From Candidatus Zixiibacteriota bacterium (lineage in GTDB: Bacteria; Zixibacteria; MSB-5A5; GN15; FEB-12), in assembly GCA_020346225.1 (NCBI GenBank), contig CP070777.1:2263725-2327724 (forward strand): a stretch of 64,000 bases of DNA. Direction: 5' to 3'. Under the pieces are notes generated by a model. The model had not been told where the DNA came from. It searched no databases and saw nothing but the letters and a program-made list of their open reading frames with translations. The position numbers were made by a program, and so were the translations under genes. This document shows positions 55,790-63,884 of the stretch, one piece after another (position 1 is the stretch's first letter; every line of letters begins with the position of its first letter).

Positions 55790-56707
55790 ATGTCTTCCGG
55801 TGAGCCTACCAAGCTGCCTTCGGCGCCTGACCACACTTCACGACACTGGAGATATCTGGGACTAGAGCACAAGCAAGCCTATTACAGGAACATGTCTTAT
55901 AGCATGTTAATGGTGTGCGGTCTCGTGCTATCGGCTCTGGCGGCATACTTTGCATGGCAAGCGCATGAGCCTGAAGTCTCTTCGGTCTGGTTTGATATCG
56001 AGAATGGCCCGACAGGTCTCGGTCTGAGCGGCAACACCGAGAAGACTTCATCGGAGCAAAGTTTGGGCAGTAACACTGCTCACGACACCCCATGGATATT
56101 CATACCCAATAATCTCAAAAGAAGCGGGTATATGCCCGACATGGTGGTCGTCAGGGATCATGCCTCGCTGAACATCCAAACACCTTCAGTTGATCATATC
56201 GATCAGCACCGGCCTGTGGCGAGTACGGATTGGGCCATAACTGAGCTCGGAAACGGTAACAGTCCTGATCTGGACGGCGGTTTCCACGTCTATGACTTGA
56301 GCGATTACGACGACGGCCTTGCGGCCGGTCAGCCTTTTCTCCCCGCCACAAGAATGTCCGGTCATGGCTCAAGCGGCACAACAGAGATCAGCAAAGGCAT
56401 CGTTGCCCTGGCGCCTTTCATCTGGCCGAGGTATATGGATACCACCACCACCGGCACGGTAACGCTGTTAGTTACTATTCCCAAGAGCAAACTCAGGCCA
56501 AAAGAATACAAGGTACTATATGACGATGCCGGATTTCAGTACGCTGTTACGGAAATGTTGGACCGCTCCACAATAAGGCCTCCCCTTTACAATGGAGAAA
56601 GGATGACGGTAACGGTGGAATGGACATTTCGACTGTGTTGGAGATGCAAACAGTTCTTCGTTTCAGAAAACGACTTGTTCGACGCGCTGGCTCAAAACGA
56701 GCCTTGA
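55790..56707 (+). CDS. Single-pass membrane protein with TonB-like C-terminal domain
   Basis: 305 residues from ATG 55790 (an in-frame GTG precedes it). One helix (~37-57, MLMVCGLVLSALAAYFAW), then a long low-complexity, Ser/Gly/Asp-rich periplasmic stretch. The C-terminal ~95 residues (GTVTLLVTIPKSKL, then EMLDRSTIRPPLYNGERMTV and TVEWTFRL) follow the TonB C-terminal pattern, with the usual final beta-strand. The tail adds CWRCKQFFV, an unusual Cys pair. A role as energy transducer is plausible, but no ExbB/ExbD genes are nearby. Confidence 0.55.
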   Translation: MSSGEPTKLPSAPDHTSRHWRYLGLEHKQAYYRNMSYSMLMVCGLVLSALAAYFAWQAHEPEVSSVWFDIENGPTGLGLSGNTEKTSSEQSLGSNTAHDTPWIFIPNNLKRSGYMPDMVVVRDHASLNIQTPSVDHIDQHRPVASTDWAITELGNGNSPDLDGGFHVYDLSDYDDGLAAGQPFLPATRMSGHGSSGTTEISKGIVALAPFIWPRYMDTTTTGTVTLLVTIPKSKLRPKEYKVLYDDAGFQYAVTEMLDRSTIRPPLYNGERMTVTVEWTFRLCWRCKQFFVSENDLFDALAQNEP

Positions 56708-56792
56708 CCTCAAATCCCCGACTCCTGGCATACTTGGGCTGATGTACCTGACAGTTTGGCCGCAGGCACCTGATTATTCAGATGTTGTGACG

Positions 56793-57938
56793 CTAGCGCA
56801 GGTAGCTGTTGGCGATGACCAGTCGCTGGACTTCGTTGGTGCCTTCGTAGATTTCCGTAATCCGCTGGTCGCGATAAAGCTGCTCGACCACCGAGAACTC
56901 GCCCATCAGACCCCACCCGGACTGTATTTCGAGCGCCCGGTCGACGCAGAAATTGGCCGCCTCGGTCGCGAACATCTTCGCCTGGGCCGCCTCCAGCGTG
57001 TAGGGTTCGCCGGCATCCTGCCGCATGGCCGCCTTGTACGTGATCAGCCGGGCGGCCTCGGTCTGGGTGGCCATTTCGCCGATGATTCTTTTCATCTCAT
57101 AGAGCTTCTCGGCCGGAGCGCCCGCCGCCGCCCGCCGGCGGTAGAACTTGACCGATTCATCCAGGGCCCGCCGGGAGATTCCCGTGGCCTGCGCCCCGAC
57201 GCCGATACGGGCGCCGTCGAGAGTTTTCATGGCCATTTTGAAGCCTTTGCCGGCCACGCCCAGCTGGTTTTCGAGGGGCACCTTGACGTCTTTGAGAGTT
57301 ATCATCCCGGTGGTGGCCAGGCGCATGCCCATTTTGTGCTGGAGGGTGCGCGCGCTGAAGCCGGGTGTATCCGCCTCGACCAGAATACACGATACTTTGG
57401 TGCGGGTTTCGCCCTCCTGGGCGATACGGCAAAAGAGCACGGCCAAATCGCAGGCGTCGCCGTGCATGATAAAGATTTTTTCGCCGTTGATGACGAAATG
57501 GTCGCCCTGAATCAAGGCCGTTGTCTGCTGGTTGGCGGCGTCCGAACCGGCGTTGCGTTCGGTAAGCACGAACGACGGGATTATCTCGCCGGCGACGATT
57601 TTGGGCACGTATTTTTTCTTCTGCTCTTCGTTACCGAAGGTGAAGAGCGGGTAGGTGGCCAGCTCCGGAATGGCACACATCAGGCCGGTGGGGGGGTCAT
57701 AATAGGTCAACTCTTCGATAACGGTGATGAATTCGAGGTTACTGAAGCCGCCCCCGCCGTACTCGCCGGGCATGGAATAGCCGCCGAATCCGGCCCGGCA
57801 CAGCTTGCGGTAAAGGTCAAGGGGAAATGATTCCTCGCCGCGGTCAAGGTCGCGGCAGATCGGAAGCACTTCCTTTTCCGCGAACGCCTTCACCCGGGCG
57901 CGAATCTCTTGCTGTCTCTTTTCTATATTATCGGCCAT
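56793..57938 (-). CDS. Acyl-CoA dehydrogenase
   Basis: 381 residues from ATG 57938 (AGGAGG upstream). FAD-dependent alpha,beta-oxidation of an acyl-CoA. Motifs: PGEYGGGGFSNLEFITVIEE, FVLTERNAGSDAANQQTTAL, then AAQAKMFATEAANFCVDRAL and YRDQRITEIYEGTNEVQRLV, where the Glu of YEGTNE is the catalytic base. The length is normal for short- or medium-chain members. No ETF or enoyl-CoA hydratase genes are adjacent. It is divergent from the oxidoreductase operon. Confidence 0.95.
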   Translation of the reverse strand: MADNIEKRQQEIRARVKAFAEKEVLPICRDLDRGEESFPLDLYRKLCRAGFGGYSMPGEYGGGGFSNLEFITVIEELTYYDPPTGLMCAIPELATYPLFTFGNEEQKKKYVPKIVAGEIIPSFVLTERNAGSDAANQQTTALIQGDHFVINGEKIFIMHGDACDLAVLFCRIAQEGETRTKVSCILVEADTPGFSARTLQHKMGMRLATTGMITLKDVKVPLENQLGVAGKGFKMAMKTLDGARIGVGAQATGISRRALDESVKFYRRRAAAGAPAEKLYEMKRIIGEMATQTEAARLITYKAAMRQDAGEPYTLEAAQAKMFATEAANFCVDRALEIQSGWGLMGEFSVVEQLYRDQRITEIYEGTNEVQRLVIANSYLR

Positions 57939-58084
57939 ATCGCCTCCTGAAGATGATATCATTGACAGTATCGAGCGCCCCACGAGGTAAACGCTCAGGA
58001 CGAAAGCATACTAAGGCTGCCGCCGAATGTCAATTCCTATCTCTCCGTCGACAGAACCGTCCGACCGATTGTGAAAAAAGTCGC

Positions 58085-58120
58085 TTGATATTCCACGGCG
58101 ATTCCTTATACTTACGCCGT
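58085..58120 (+). promoter_or_regulatory. Promoter and dyad of the tandem OFOR operon
   Basis: TTGATA (58085-58090), 16-bp spacer, TATACT (58107-58112): both hexamers match consensus at five of six. ACGGCG (58095-58100) and CGCCGT (58115-58120) form an exact dyad spanning the -10, a likely operator. Transcription would start near 58119, giving a ~190-nt leader without an obvious gene. Confidence 0.65.
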
Positions 58121-58308
58121 TGAATAAACGGAAGATAGGTGTACTTCAGGCTCGAATGATCGGCTCGCCCGGCCATCCCGCCTGGGATTCACGGCAAATA
58201 AATAAGGCATGGTTCTGAGCATCGTTGAGATACACGGGAAAACAATCTGCAAAGCCCGGCGTCGGCAGTCGAATCCCGAACAACTGAAGATACGGTAGAG
58301 GGTGCGAT

Positions 58309-58551
58309 GTGTATACAGGATTGCTCGAACGACATCGGAGAGGTAGCAAACTGATAGAGATTACCGAGAATCTGTGTAAGGGCTGCGAAATCTGCATCGA
58401 ATTCTGCCCGCTGAAGGTGTTCGAGAAATCCGACAAACTCAACCGGAAAGGGTACTACCTCCCCATCGTCACCGACGAAGACCTTTGTGTCGGATGTCGG
58501 CTGTGCGAGCTCCTCTGCCCCGAGTTTGCCATCGTTATCACCAACGAGTAG
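58309..58551 (+). CDS. korD: 2-oxoacid:ferredoxin oxidoreductase delta subunit (ferredoxin)
   Basis: 80 residues with two [4Fe-4S] sites, CKGCEICIEFCP and CVGCRLCELLCP, the delta subunit passing electrons to external ferredoxin. The start is uncertain: GTG 58309 is the longest; GGAGAGG lies 7 bp before a CTG at 58351 (giving IEITENLCKGC as the next residues), and TTG 58321 is also in frame. It is 30 bp before the alpha gene and may serve both OFOR sets, since the second lacks a delta gene. Confidence 0.88.
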   Translation: MYTGLLERHRRGSKLIEITENLCKGCEICIEFCPLKVFEKSDKLNRKGYYLPIVTDEDLCVGCRLCELLCPEFAIVITNE

Positions 58552-58581
58552 AAAGGGATACGCCGGAAAGCGGATAAAAGC

Positions 58582-59748
58582 ATGGCTCTTGACGATAACA
58601 AGAGACAATACCTGAGCCGTCTTGAAGGGAAGACCTATTTCATTCTCGGCGACGAAGCCTGCGCCTACGGCGCTCTTTTTGCCGGTCTTGATTTTTTCGC
58701 CGGTTACCCGATCACGCCGGCCAGCGAGATCGCCGAATTGATCGCCTCCGAGCTACCCAAAGCCGGCGGGATCAGTATCCAGATGGAAGACGAGCTGGCC
58801 AGCATGGCCGCCATAGTAGGCGCTTCGTGGACGGGCGCGCGCACCATGACGGCCACCAGCGGCCCGGGGTTTTCGCTCATGCAGGAGAATATCGGCTACG
58901 CCATAATGACCGAAAGTCCGTGCGTTGTCGTCGATGTCCAGCGCTCCGGCCCGTCGACGGGACAGGCCACCAAACCGGCCCAGGGTGACGTTCTCCAGGC
59001 CCGGTGGGGCACTCACGGCGACCACAATATCATCGCCCTGGCGCCCAACTCGGTGCAGGAGTGTTTCGATCTGGTCCTGGAGTGCTTTGATCTGGCCGAC
59101 ATATACCGCACTCCGGTGATTCTGCTGATGGACGGCGAGGTCGGGCATATCAGGGAAAGCGTCGTGATGCCGCAGGTGTCGTCAATCGAACATGCTTCGC
59201 GGAAGATAGCCGCGCGCAGCGCCGAGGTTTTCGGCGGCGAGGAGCTTGTTCCCGGAATGATTCACTACGGCCAGGGTCAGAACGTTCATGTCACCGGCTC
59301 CACCCACCTGGCCAACGGCATGAGGGACGTCACCACGCCTCATGTGCACGATGTTCTCATCAAGAGAATCTATGACAAGATTGACAAGAATAGAGAGAAG
59401 ATAGTCCGGGTCGAGACGGACCTCGACGACAAGAAGAAAGCTCGCGTCGGTGTGATTTCCTATGGTGCTTCGGCCCGTCCCGCCCGCGGCGCCGTCAGGG
59501 CGGCCCGCGCCAAAGGCAAGAGTGTCGATTTCCTTCGGCTGGTAACGATCTGGCCGTTTGCCAGAACGCAGGTAGCTGATTTCGCCAAAGACCTCGATAT
59601 CATCCTGGTGCCGGAGATGAACCTGGGTCAGTTGTCACGCGAAGTCGAAAGATTTGTCAGCGGCGAAGTCGTTTCGGTGCCGCGAATCGGCGGCATACCG
59701 CATACCGTCGATGAGATTTACGACGCTGTCATGGAGGTAGTCCGATGA
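58582..59748 (+). CDS. korA: 2-oxoacid:ferredoxin oxidoreductase alpha subunit (first set)
   Basis: 388 residues. FAGYPITPASEIAELIASEL and MTATSGPGFSLMQENIGYA are the core motifs of OFOR alpha subunits, followed by VVVDVQRSGPSTGQATKPAQ. The C-terminal domain II ends in PEMNLGQLSREVERFVSGE. With beta it oxidises a 2-oxoacid and CoA to acyl-CoA and CO2, or runs in reverse. By resemblance it is of the 2-oxoglutarate (Kor) type, though branched-chain (Vor) acids cannot be excluded. It overlaps the beta gene by 4 bp. Confidence 0.9.
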   Translation: MALDDNKRQYLSRLEGKTYFILGDEACAYGALFAGLDFFAGYPITPASEIAELIASELPKAGGISIQMEDELASMAAIVGASWTGARTMTATSGPGFSLMQENIGYAIMTESPCVVVDVQRSGPSTGQATKPAQGDVLQARWGTHGDHNIIALAPNSVQECFDLVLECFDLADIYRTPVILLMDGEVGHIRESVVMPQVSSIEHASRKIAARSAEVFGGEELVPGMIHYGQGQNVHVTGSTHLANGMRDVTTPHVHDVLIKRIYDKIDKNREKIVRVETDLDDKKKARVGVISYGASARPARGAVRAARAKGKSVDFLRLVTIWPFARTQVADFAKDLDIILVPEMNLGQLSREVERFVSGEVVSVPRIGGIPHTVDEIYDAVMEVVR

Positions 59749-60599
59749 GCGAACCGCGGCACCGTCTCATGGGCTACGTGCGGGAGGAAATCATGCCGCA
59801 TCGCTTCTGCTCCGGATGCGGCTGCGGTACCGTCCTCAATGCCTTCACCAACGCTGTTGAGGGGATCGACCTCGACCCCGGCAGGATGGTGTGTGTGTCC
59901 GGTATCGGCTGCTCGTCGTGGATTCCCAGCCCCTATTTCAAATCGGACACGCTGCATACCACCCACGGGCGACCGATCGCCTTCGCTACCGGGGTCAAGA
60001 TGATGCGACCCGACCTGACGGTGGTGGTCATAGCCGGCGACGGTGACGTTGCCGGTATCGGCGGCAATCACCTTATCCATGCCGCCCGGCGCAATATCGA
60101 CCTTTCGGTTTTTATGGTGAATAATATGATCTATGGCATGACCGGCGGCCAGGTCGCTCCGACCACACCGGCCGGTGTCAAGACCACGACCACGCCGCAT
60201 CGCAATGTTGAGCCGCCCTTCCGGGTGGCCGACCTGGTGGTGGCGGCCGGAGCCGGATATGTCGCCCGCTGGACCACCTACCACGCTTTCCCGCTGATGG
60301 AGTCGATGCAGAACGCGATGACCCGCAAAGGCTTTAGCTTTATCGAGATCATCTCGCAGTGTCCGGAGAATTACGGTCGCAGGATCGGCTTGCGCAGGGC
60401 TATCGATTTTCTGAAAATGTTCAAGGAGAAGGCTATCCGCATCGAGAAGACTCGCGACATGTCCGAGGAAGAGCTTAAGGACAGAATCATAATCGGCCGG
60501 CTGTGCGACCGGGACCGACCGGAGTTCGCCGATGAAATGCACAAACTGACGGCCGAGCAGGTGGCCGGCCTTAAAGCCAGCAAGGAGGCGGCGGGGTGA
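59745..60599 (+). CDS. korB: 2-oxoacid:ferredoxin oxidoreductase beta subunit (first set)
   Basis: 284 residues with the TPP-binding core: FCSGCGCGTVLN, GIGCSSWIP, HTTHGRPIAFATGVKM and AGDGDVAGIGGNHLIHAARR, then NNMIYGMTGGQ. TPP and Mg bind across the GDGD...NN stretch. It overlaps alpha by 4 bp and the gamma gene by 4 bp (GTGA). The C-terminal ~60 residues are charged and helical. Confidence 0.92.
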   Translation: MSEPRHRLMGYVREEIMPHRFCSGCGCGTVLNAFTNAVEGIDLDPGRMVCVSGIGCSSWIPSPYFKSDTLHTTHGRPIAFATGVKMMRPDLTVVVIAGDGDVAGIGGNHLIHAARRNIDLSVFMVNNMIYGMTGGQVAPTTPAGVKTTTTPHRNVEPPFRVADLVVAAGAGYVARWTTYHAFPLMESMQNAMTRKGFSFIEIISQCPENYGRRIGLRRAIDFLKMFKEKAIRIEKTRDMSEEELKDRIIIGRLCDRDRPEFADEMHKLTAEQVAGLKASKEAAG

Positions 60600-61135
60600 T
60601 TATACGGTTTGCCGGATTCGGGGGGCAGGGCATAGTCGTGGCCAGCTACATTGTCGTCAAGTCGGCTGTCTATGACGGCAAGAGAGCGATTCAGAACCAG
60701 GCCTACGGGAGTGAATCGCGGGGAGGCGAATCACGCGGCGATGTGGTCATCGCCGACGAAGAGATTTACGAACTGGAACCGACCTCATACGATGTTCTTG
60801 TCGCCCTGACGCAGCCGGCCTACGAGACCTTCATACCGCTGTTGAAACCGGGCGGAACCCTGATCCTGGACAAGGACCTGGTTGTCGCCGACAAGAAACT
60901 GGAACCTAAACGGATAAAAAGGCACGCTCTTGCCGCGACCGACATAGCCTTCAAGAAATTCGGTCGCAAGATCGTGGCCAACATGATTATCCTCGGCTAC
61001 ATGAATGCGCTGCTGCACCCGGTGTCGCAGGAGTCTCTCGAAAGAGCAATCAGCGAAACCGTCCCGAAGGGCACCGAAAAGATGAATCTGGACGCCATGC
61101 ACGAAGGTATGCGGCTGGCCGGTGAGGCGAAGTAG
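60596..61135 (+). CDS. korC: 2-oxoacid:ferredoxin oxidoreductase gamma subunit (first set)
   Basis: 179 residues. GFGGQGIVVASYIVVKSAV at the start and YGSESRGGESRGDVVIADEE are diagnostic of gamma subunits (pyruvate/ketoisovalerate oxidoreductase catalytic domain). It starts with GTG overlapping korB. It closes the standard D-A-B-C order. 32 bp separate it from a second gamma gene. Confidence 0.92.
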   Translation: MIIRFAGFGGQGIVVASYIVVKSAVYDGKRAIQNQAYGSESRGGESRGDVVIADEEIYELEPTSYDVLVALTQPAYETFIPLLKPGGTLILDKDLVVADKKLEPKRIKRHALAATDIAFKKFGRKIVANMIILGYMNALLHPVSQESLERAISETVPKGTEKMNLDAMHEGMRLAGEAK

Positions 61136-61167
61136 CAGGCAGAAGGCATAAGACAGGAAAATCAGAA

Positions 61168-61728
61168 GTGAAAACCGAGATGAGATTTGTCGCATTCGGC
61201 GGTCAGGGAATCGTCCTGGCCGGTGTCATGATGGGCGAGGCCGCCATTGCCGACGGCATCAACGCCGTGCAGAGTCAGTCGTACGGCCCGGAATCGAGAG
61301 GGGGCGCGGCAAAGTCGGAAGTGATCATCTCTGACGAAGACATCGATTACCCCATGGTCGTTGAGGCCGACTGTCTGGTGGCCCTGTCACAGCCCGGCTA
61401 CGACCGGTACGTGGGTGAAGTGAAGCCCGATGGCACTATACTTGTTGACCGGGACCTGGTTGAAATCGACCAGCCCCCGCGGTCCGGCAGTTTTTACCAT
61501 TTGCCTTTCGCCAAGACCGCTGACAAGCTGGGCAATCGCATTGTAACGAATGTTGTCGTGCTGGGCAGTGTGTGTGCGATAACGGGCGCGGTCAGCAAGG
61601 AAAAGCTGGCCGCGGCGGTCAAATCCAACGTGCCGGGAAAATACCTCGAACTCAACCTGAGGGCTTTCGAAGAAGGTTATAGCCTGGGTCAGGAAGCTCT
61701 GAAACGGAGGGAGGCCGAGGCAAAGTGA
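61168..61728 (+). CDS. korC: 2-oxoacid:ferredoxin oxidoreductase gamma subunit (second set)
   Basis: 186 residues, paralogous to the preceding gene: FGGQGIVLAGVMMGEAAI and SYGPESRGGAAKSEVIISDE. SRGGAAKSEV versus SRGGESRGDV shows clear divergence. It opens a second set in the order C-A-B. It overlaps the next gene by 4 bp. Confidence 0.9.
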   Translation: MKTEMRFVAFGGQGIVLAGVMMGEAAIADGINAVQSQSYGPESRGGAAKSEVIISDEDIDYPMVVEADCLVALSQPGYDRYVGEVKPDGTILVDRDLVEIDQPPRSGSFYHLPFAKTADKLGNRIVTNVVVLGSVCAITGAVSKEKLAAAVKSNVPGKYLELNLRAFEEGYSLGQEALKRREAEAK

Positions 61729-62963
61729 GAAAGCCGCGGACAAAGCCGGCAGCGGCATCGAAGTATCAACCGGTGCGACCTTTCACCGAAGAAGAATTCA
61801 GCCGGGTAAGACGCGTGCTCGGTCAGAAGGTTTTGTTCGTTCAGGGCGACGCCGCCGTGAGTTACGGGGCCCTGCTGGCCGGCTGTCGTTTTTTTGCCGG
61901 TTATCCGATAACCCCCGCCACTGAGACCAGCGAAATCCTCTCGCAGTTATTGCCCCGGGTGGGCGGCGTGTGTATCCAGATGGAGGACGAAATCGCCTCG
62001 GTCGGTGCCATCATCGGCGCCTCGCGCGCGGGGGCCAAATCGATGACGGCCACCAGCGGCCCGGGTTTTTCGCTCATGCAGGAGAACATCGGCTATGCCG
62101 CCATGACGGAGACGCCCTGCGTGATTGTCGATGTCCAGCGTTCCGGTCCGTCGACCGGTCAGCCTACCGAAGGCGCCCAGGGCGACATTATGCAGGCCAA
62201 GTGGGGCAGCCACGGCGACTATGAACTTATCGCCCTGTCGCCGAGCACGGTACAAGAGTGCCTGGACCTGACCATTGACGCTTTCAACCTGTCCGAAATA
62301 TACAGCGTCCCCGTCATATTACTAACCGATGGTATAATCGGGCACATGCGGGAGAAAGTCGTTCTTCCCGAGTTTGAGGAGGTCGAGCTGGTCTGGCGCA
62401 AAGCGCCCACCAGGCCAAAAGACGAGTTCCAGCCGTTTTTTGACGACGGCTCGAAAATACCGGAGACGGCGACGTTCGGAACCGGTTACCACACCTATAT
62501 CACCGGGCTGACTCACAGCGATACCGGCTATCCCGCTACCGACAGTCAGCCCGAACACCACCGTCTGGTCAGCCGCCTCTGCGCCAAGATACGGGACAAC
62601 CGGGACAAGATTATAAAAGTGCAGAAGGATTACCAGGACGGCGCCGAAGAGAATACGATTGGAATTGTCAGCTACGGTGTCACCTCACGTTCGGTCAACA
62701 GCGCGGTGAAACTTTTGCGCCGGGAAGGCCTCAATATCGATCATCTCAGGATTATTACGAACTGGCCGTTCCCCGAGAAGGAAGTGGCCGAGCTGGCCGG
62801 ACGGGCCGGACGAATCGTTATCCCGGAGCTCAACCTGGGACAGGTTTATCACTCCGTTCGGGAGGCGGCGGCCGGCCAGTGCGATATAGTCCCGATGTGG
62901 AAGACCGGCGGGGAGATGCATACGCCCGATGAAATCATCCGGGTCGTGAAAGGAAACGGTTGA
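61725..62963 (+). CDS. korA: 2-oxoacid:ferredoxin oxidoreductase alpha subunit (second set)
   Basis: 412 residues; GTG start overlapping gamma. Compared with the first alpha it has an N-terminal basic extension of ~30 residues (KPRTKPAAASKYQPVRPFTE) and a diverged middle. It keeps FAGYPITPATETSEILSQL, MTATSGPGFSLMQENIGYA and DVQRSGPSTGQPTEGAQGDI. Its Pro/Thr choices (PATE versus PASE) suggest a different 2-oxoacid. It overlaps the beta gene by 4 bp. Confidence 0.88.
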   Translation: MRKPRTKPAAASKYQPVRPFTEEEFSRVRRVLGQKVLFVQGDAAVSYGALLAGCRFFAGYPITPATETSEILSQLLPRVGGVCIQMEDEIASVGAIIGASRAGAKSMTATSGPGFSLMQENIGYAAMTETPCVIVDVQRSGPSTGQPTEGAQGDIMQAKWGSHGDYELIALSPSTVQECLDLTIDAFNLSEIYSVPVILLTDGIIGHMREKVVLPEFEEVELVWRKAPTRPKDEFQPFFDDGSKIPETATFGTGYHTYITGLTHSDTGYPATDSQPEHHRLVSRLCAKIRDNRDKIIKVQKDYQDGAEENTIGIVSYGVTSRSVNSAVKLLRREGLNIDHLRIITNWPFPEKEVAELAGRAGRIVIPELNLGQVYHSVREAAAGQCDIVPMWKTGGEMHTPDEIIRVVKGNG

Positions 62964-63799
62964 AAGTGTTCAGGAAGGCCAAGCACATAAGGGAAAAGTA
63001 TCTCGAGGAGAACATGTGGCCCTCGATTTTTTGCCAGGCCTGCGGTATCGGCACGGTCCTGAGTTGTGCTCTTCGCGCTATCGACAAAGTGGGCCTTGAC
63101 CTGGATAAGACGGTGTTTGTTTCGGGGATCGGCTGCTCATCGAGGCTGCCCGGCTACATCGATGCCGACGGGCTGCATACCACCCACGGGCGAGCCATCA
63201 CCTTTGCCACCGGCGTCAAGCTGGCCAACCCGGAGCTCGATATAATCGTTTTCACCGGCGACGGCGATCTGGCCGGGATCGGCGGCAATCATTTCATTCA
63301 CGCCGCCAGGCGCAACATCGATATGACCGTTATCTGCGTGAACAACTACAACTACGGCATGACCGGCTCGCAGCTTTCACCCACCACTCCGGTCGGCGGC
63401 ATCGCCACCACTTCGCCCTACGGGAATATCGAGTCTCCCTTCGACCTGTCGGCCCTGGCCATCGGCGCCGGCGCGCCCTACGTGGCCCGGTGGACCACCA
63501 TCTATCCGCATGAAACGATGATGGCGATAAAGAAGGGTATAGAGAAGAAGGGTTTCGCTTTCATCGAGATTCTAACTCCCTGTCCGGTCGGCTACGGTCG
63601 CAGGAACAAGCTCAAGCAGGGAAAAGACTATCTTCTGTGGTTCAAGCAGAACTCTATCGCCAGGTCCCGCTTCGAAAAGCTCTCCGAGGAAGAAAAGCGC
63701 GACTGCAGGAAAGTCGTCATCGGCGGGCTGCAGGATGTGGAGAAACCGGAATTCACCTCAGAATGGTCGCGACTGGTCGATAAGCACTTTGTCGAATAG
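62960..63799 (+). CDS. korB: 2-oxoacid:ferredoxin oxidoreductase beta subunit (second set)
   Basis: 279 residues; TTG start coupled to the alpha stop (TTGA). FCQACGIGTVLS, GIGCSSRLPGYIDADG, HTTHGRAITFATGVKLANP and TGDGDLAGIGGNHFIHAARR match beta subunits, then NNYNYGMTGSQ. The difference from the first copy around the substrate pocket (SRLPGYIDADG versus SWIPSPYFKSD) again hints at a different substrate. Last gene of the OFOR operon. Confidence 0.88.
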   Translation: MKVFRKAKHIREKYLEENMWPSIFCQACGIGTVLSCALRAIDKVGLDLDKTVFVSGIGCSSRLPGYIDADGLHTTHGRAITFATGVKLANPELDIIVFTGDGDLAGIGGNHFIHAARRNIDMTVICVNNYNYGMTGSQLSPTTPVGGIATTSPYGNIESPFDLSALAIGAGAPYVARWTTIYPHETMMAIKKGIEKKGFAFIEILTPCPVGYGRRNKLKQGKDYLLWFKQNSIARSRFEKLSEEEKRDCRKVVIGGLQDVEKPEFTSEWSRLVDKHFVE

Positions 63800-63884
63800 A
63801 TAATCGCCGCGTGTCATTAGTGTTTCGTTTAATCGGTCCGTTCTCGGGCGCGGTCAGTTCCCGGCAATACCATCTCATGGGCAG

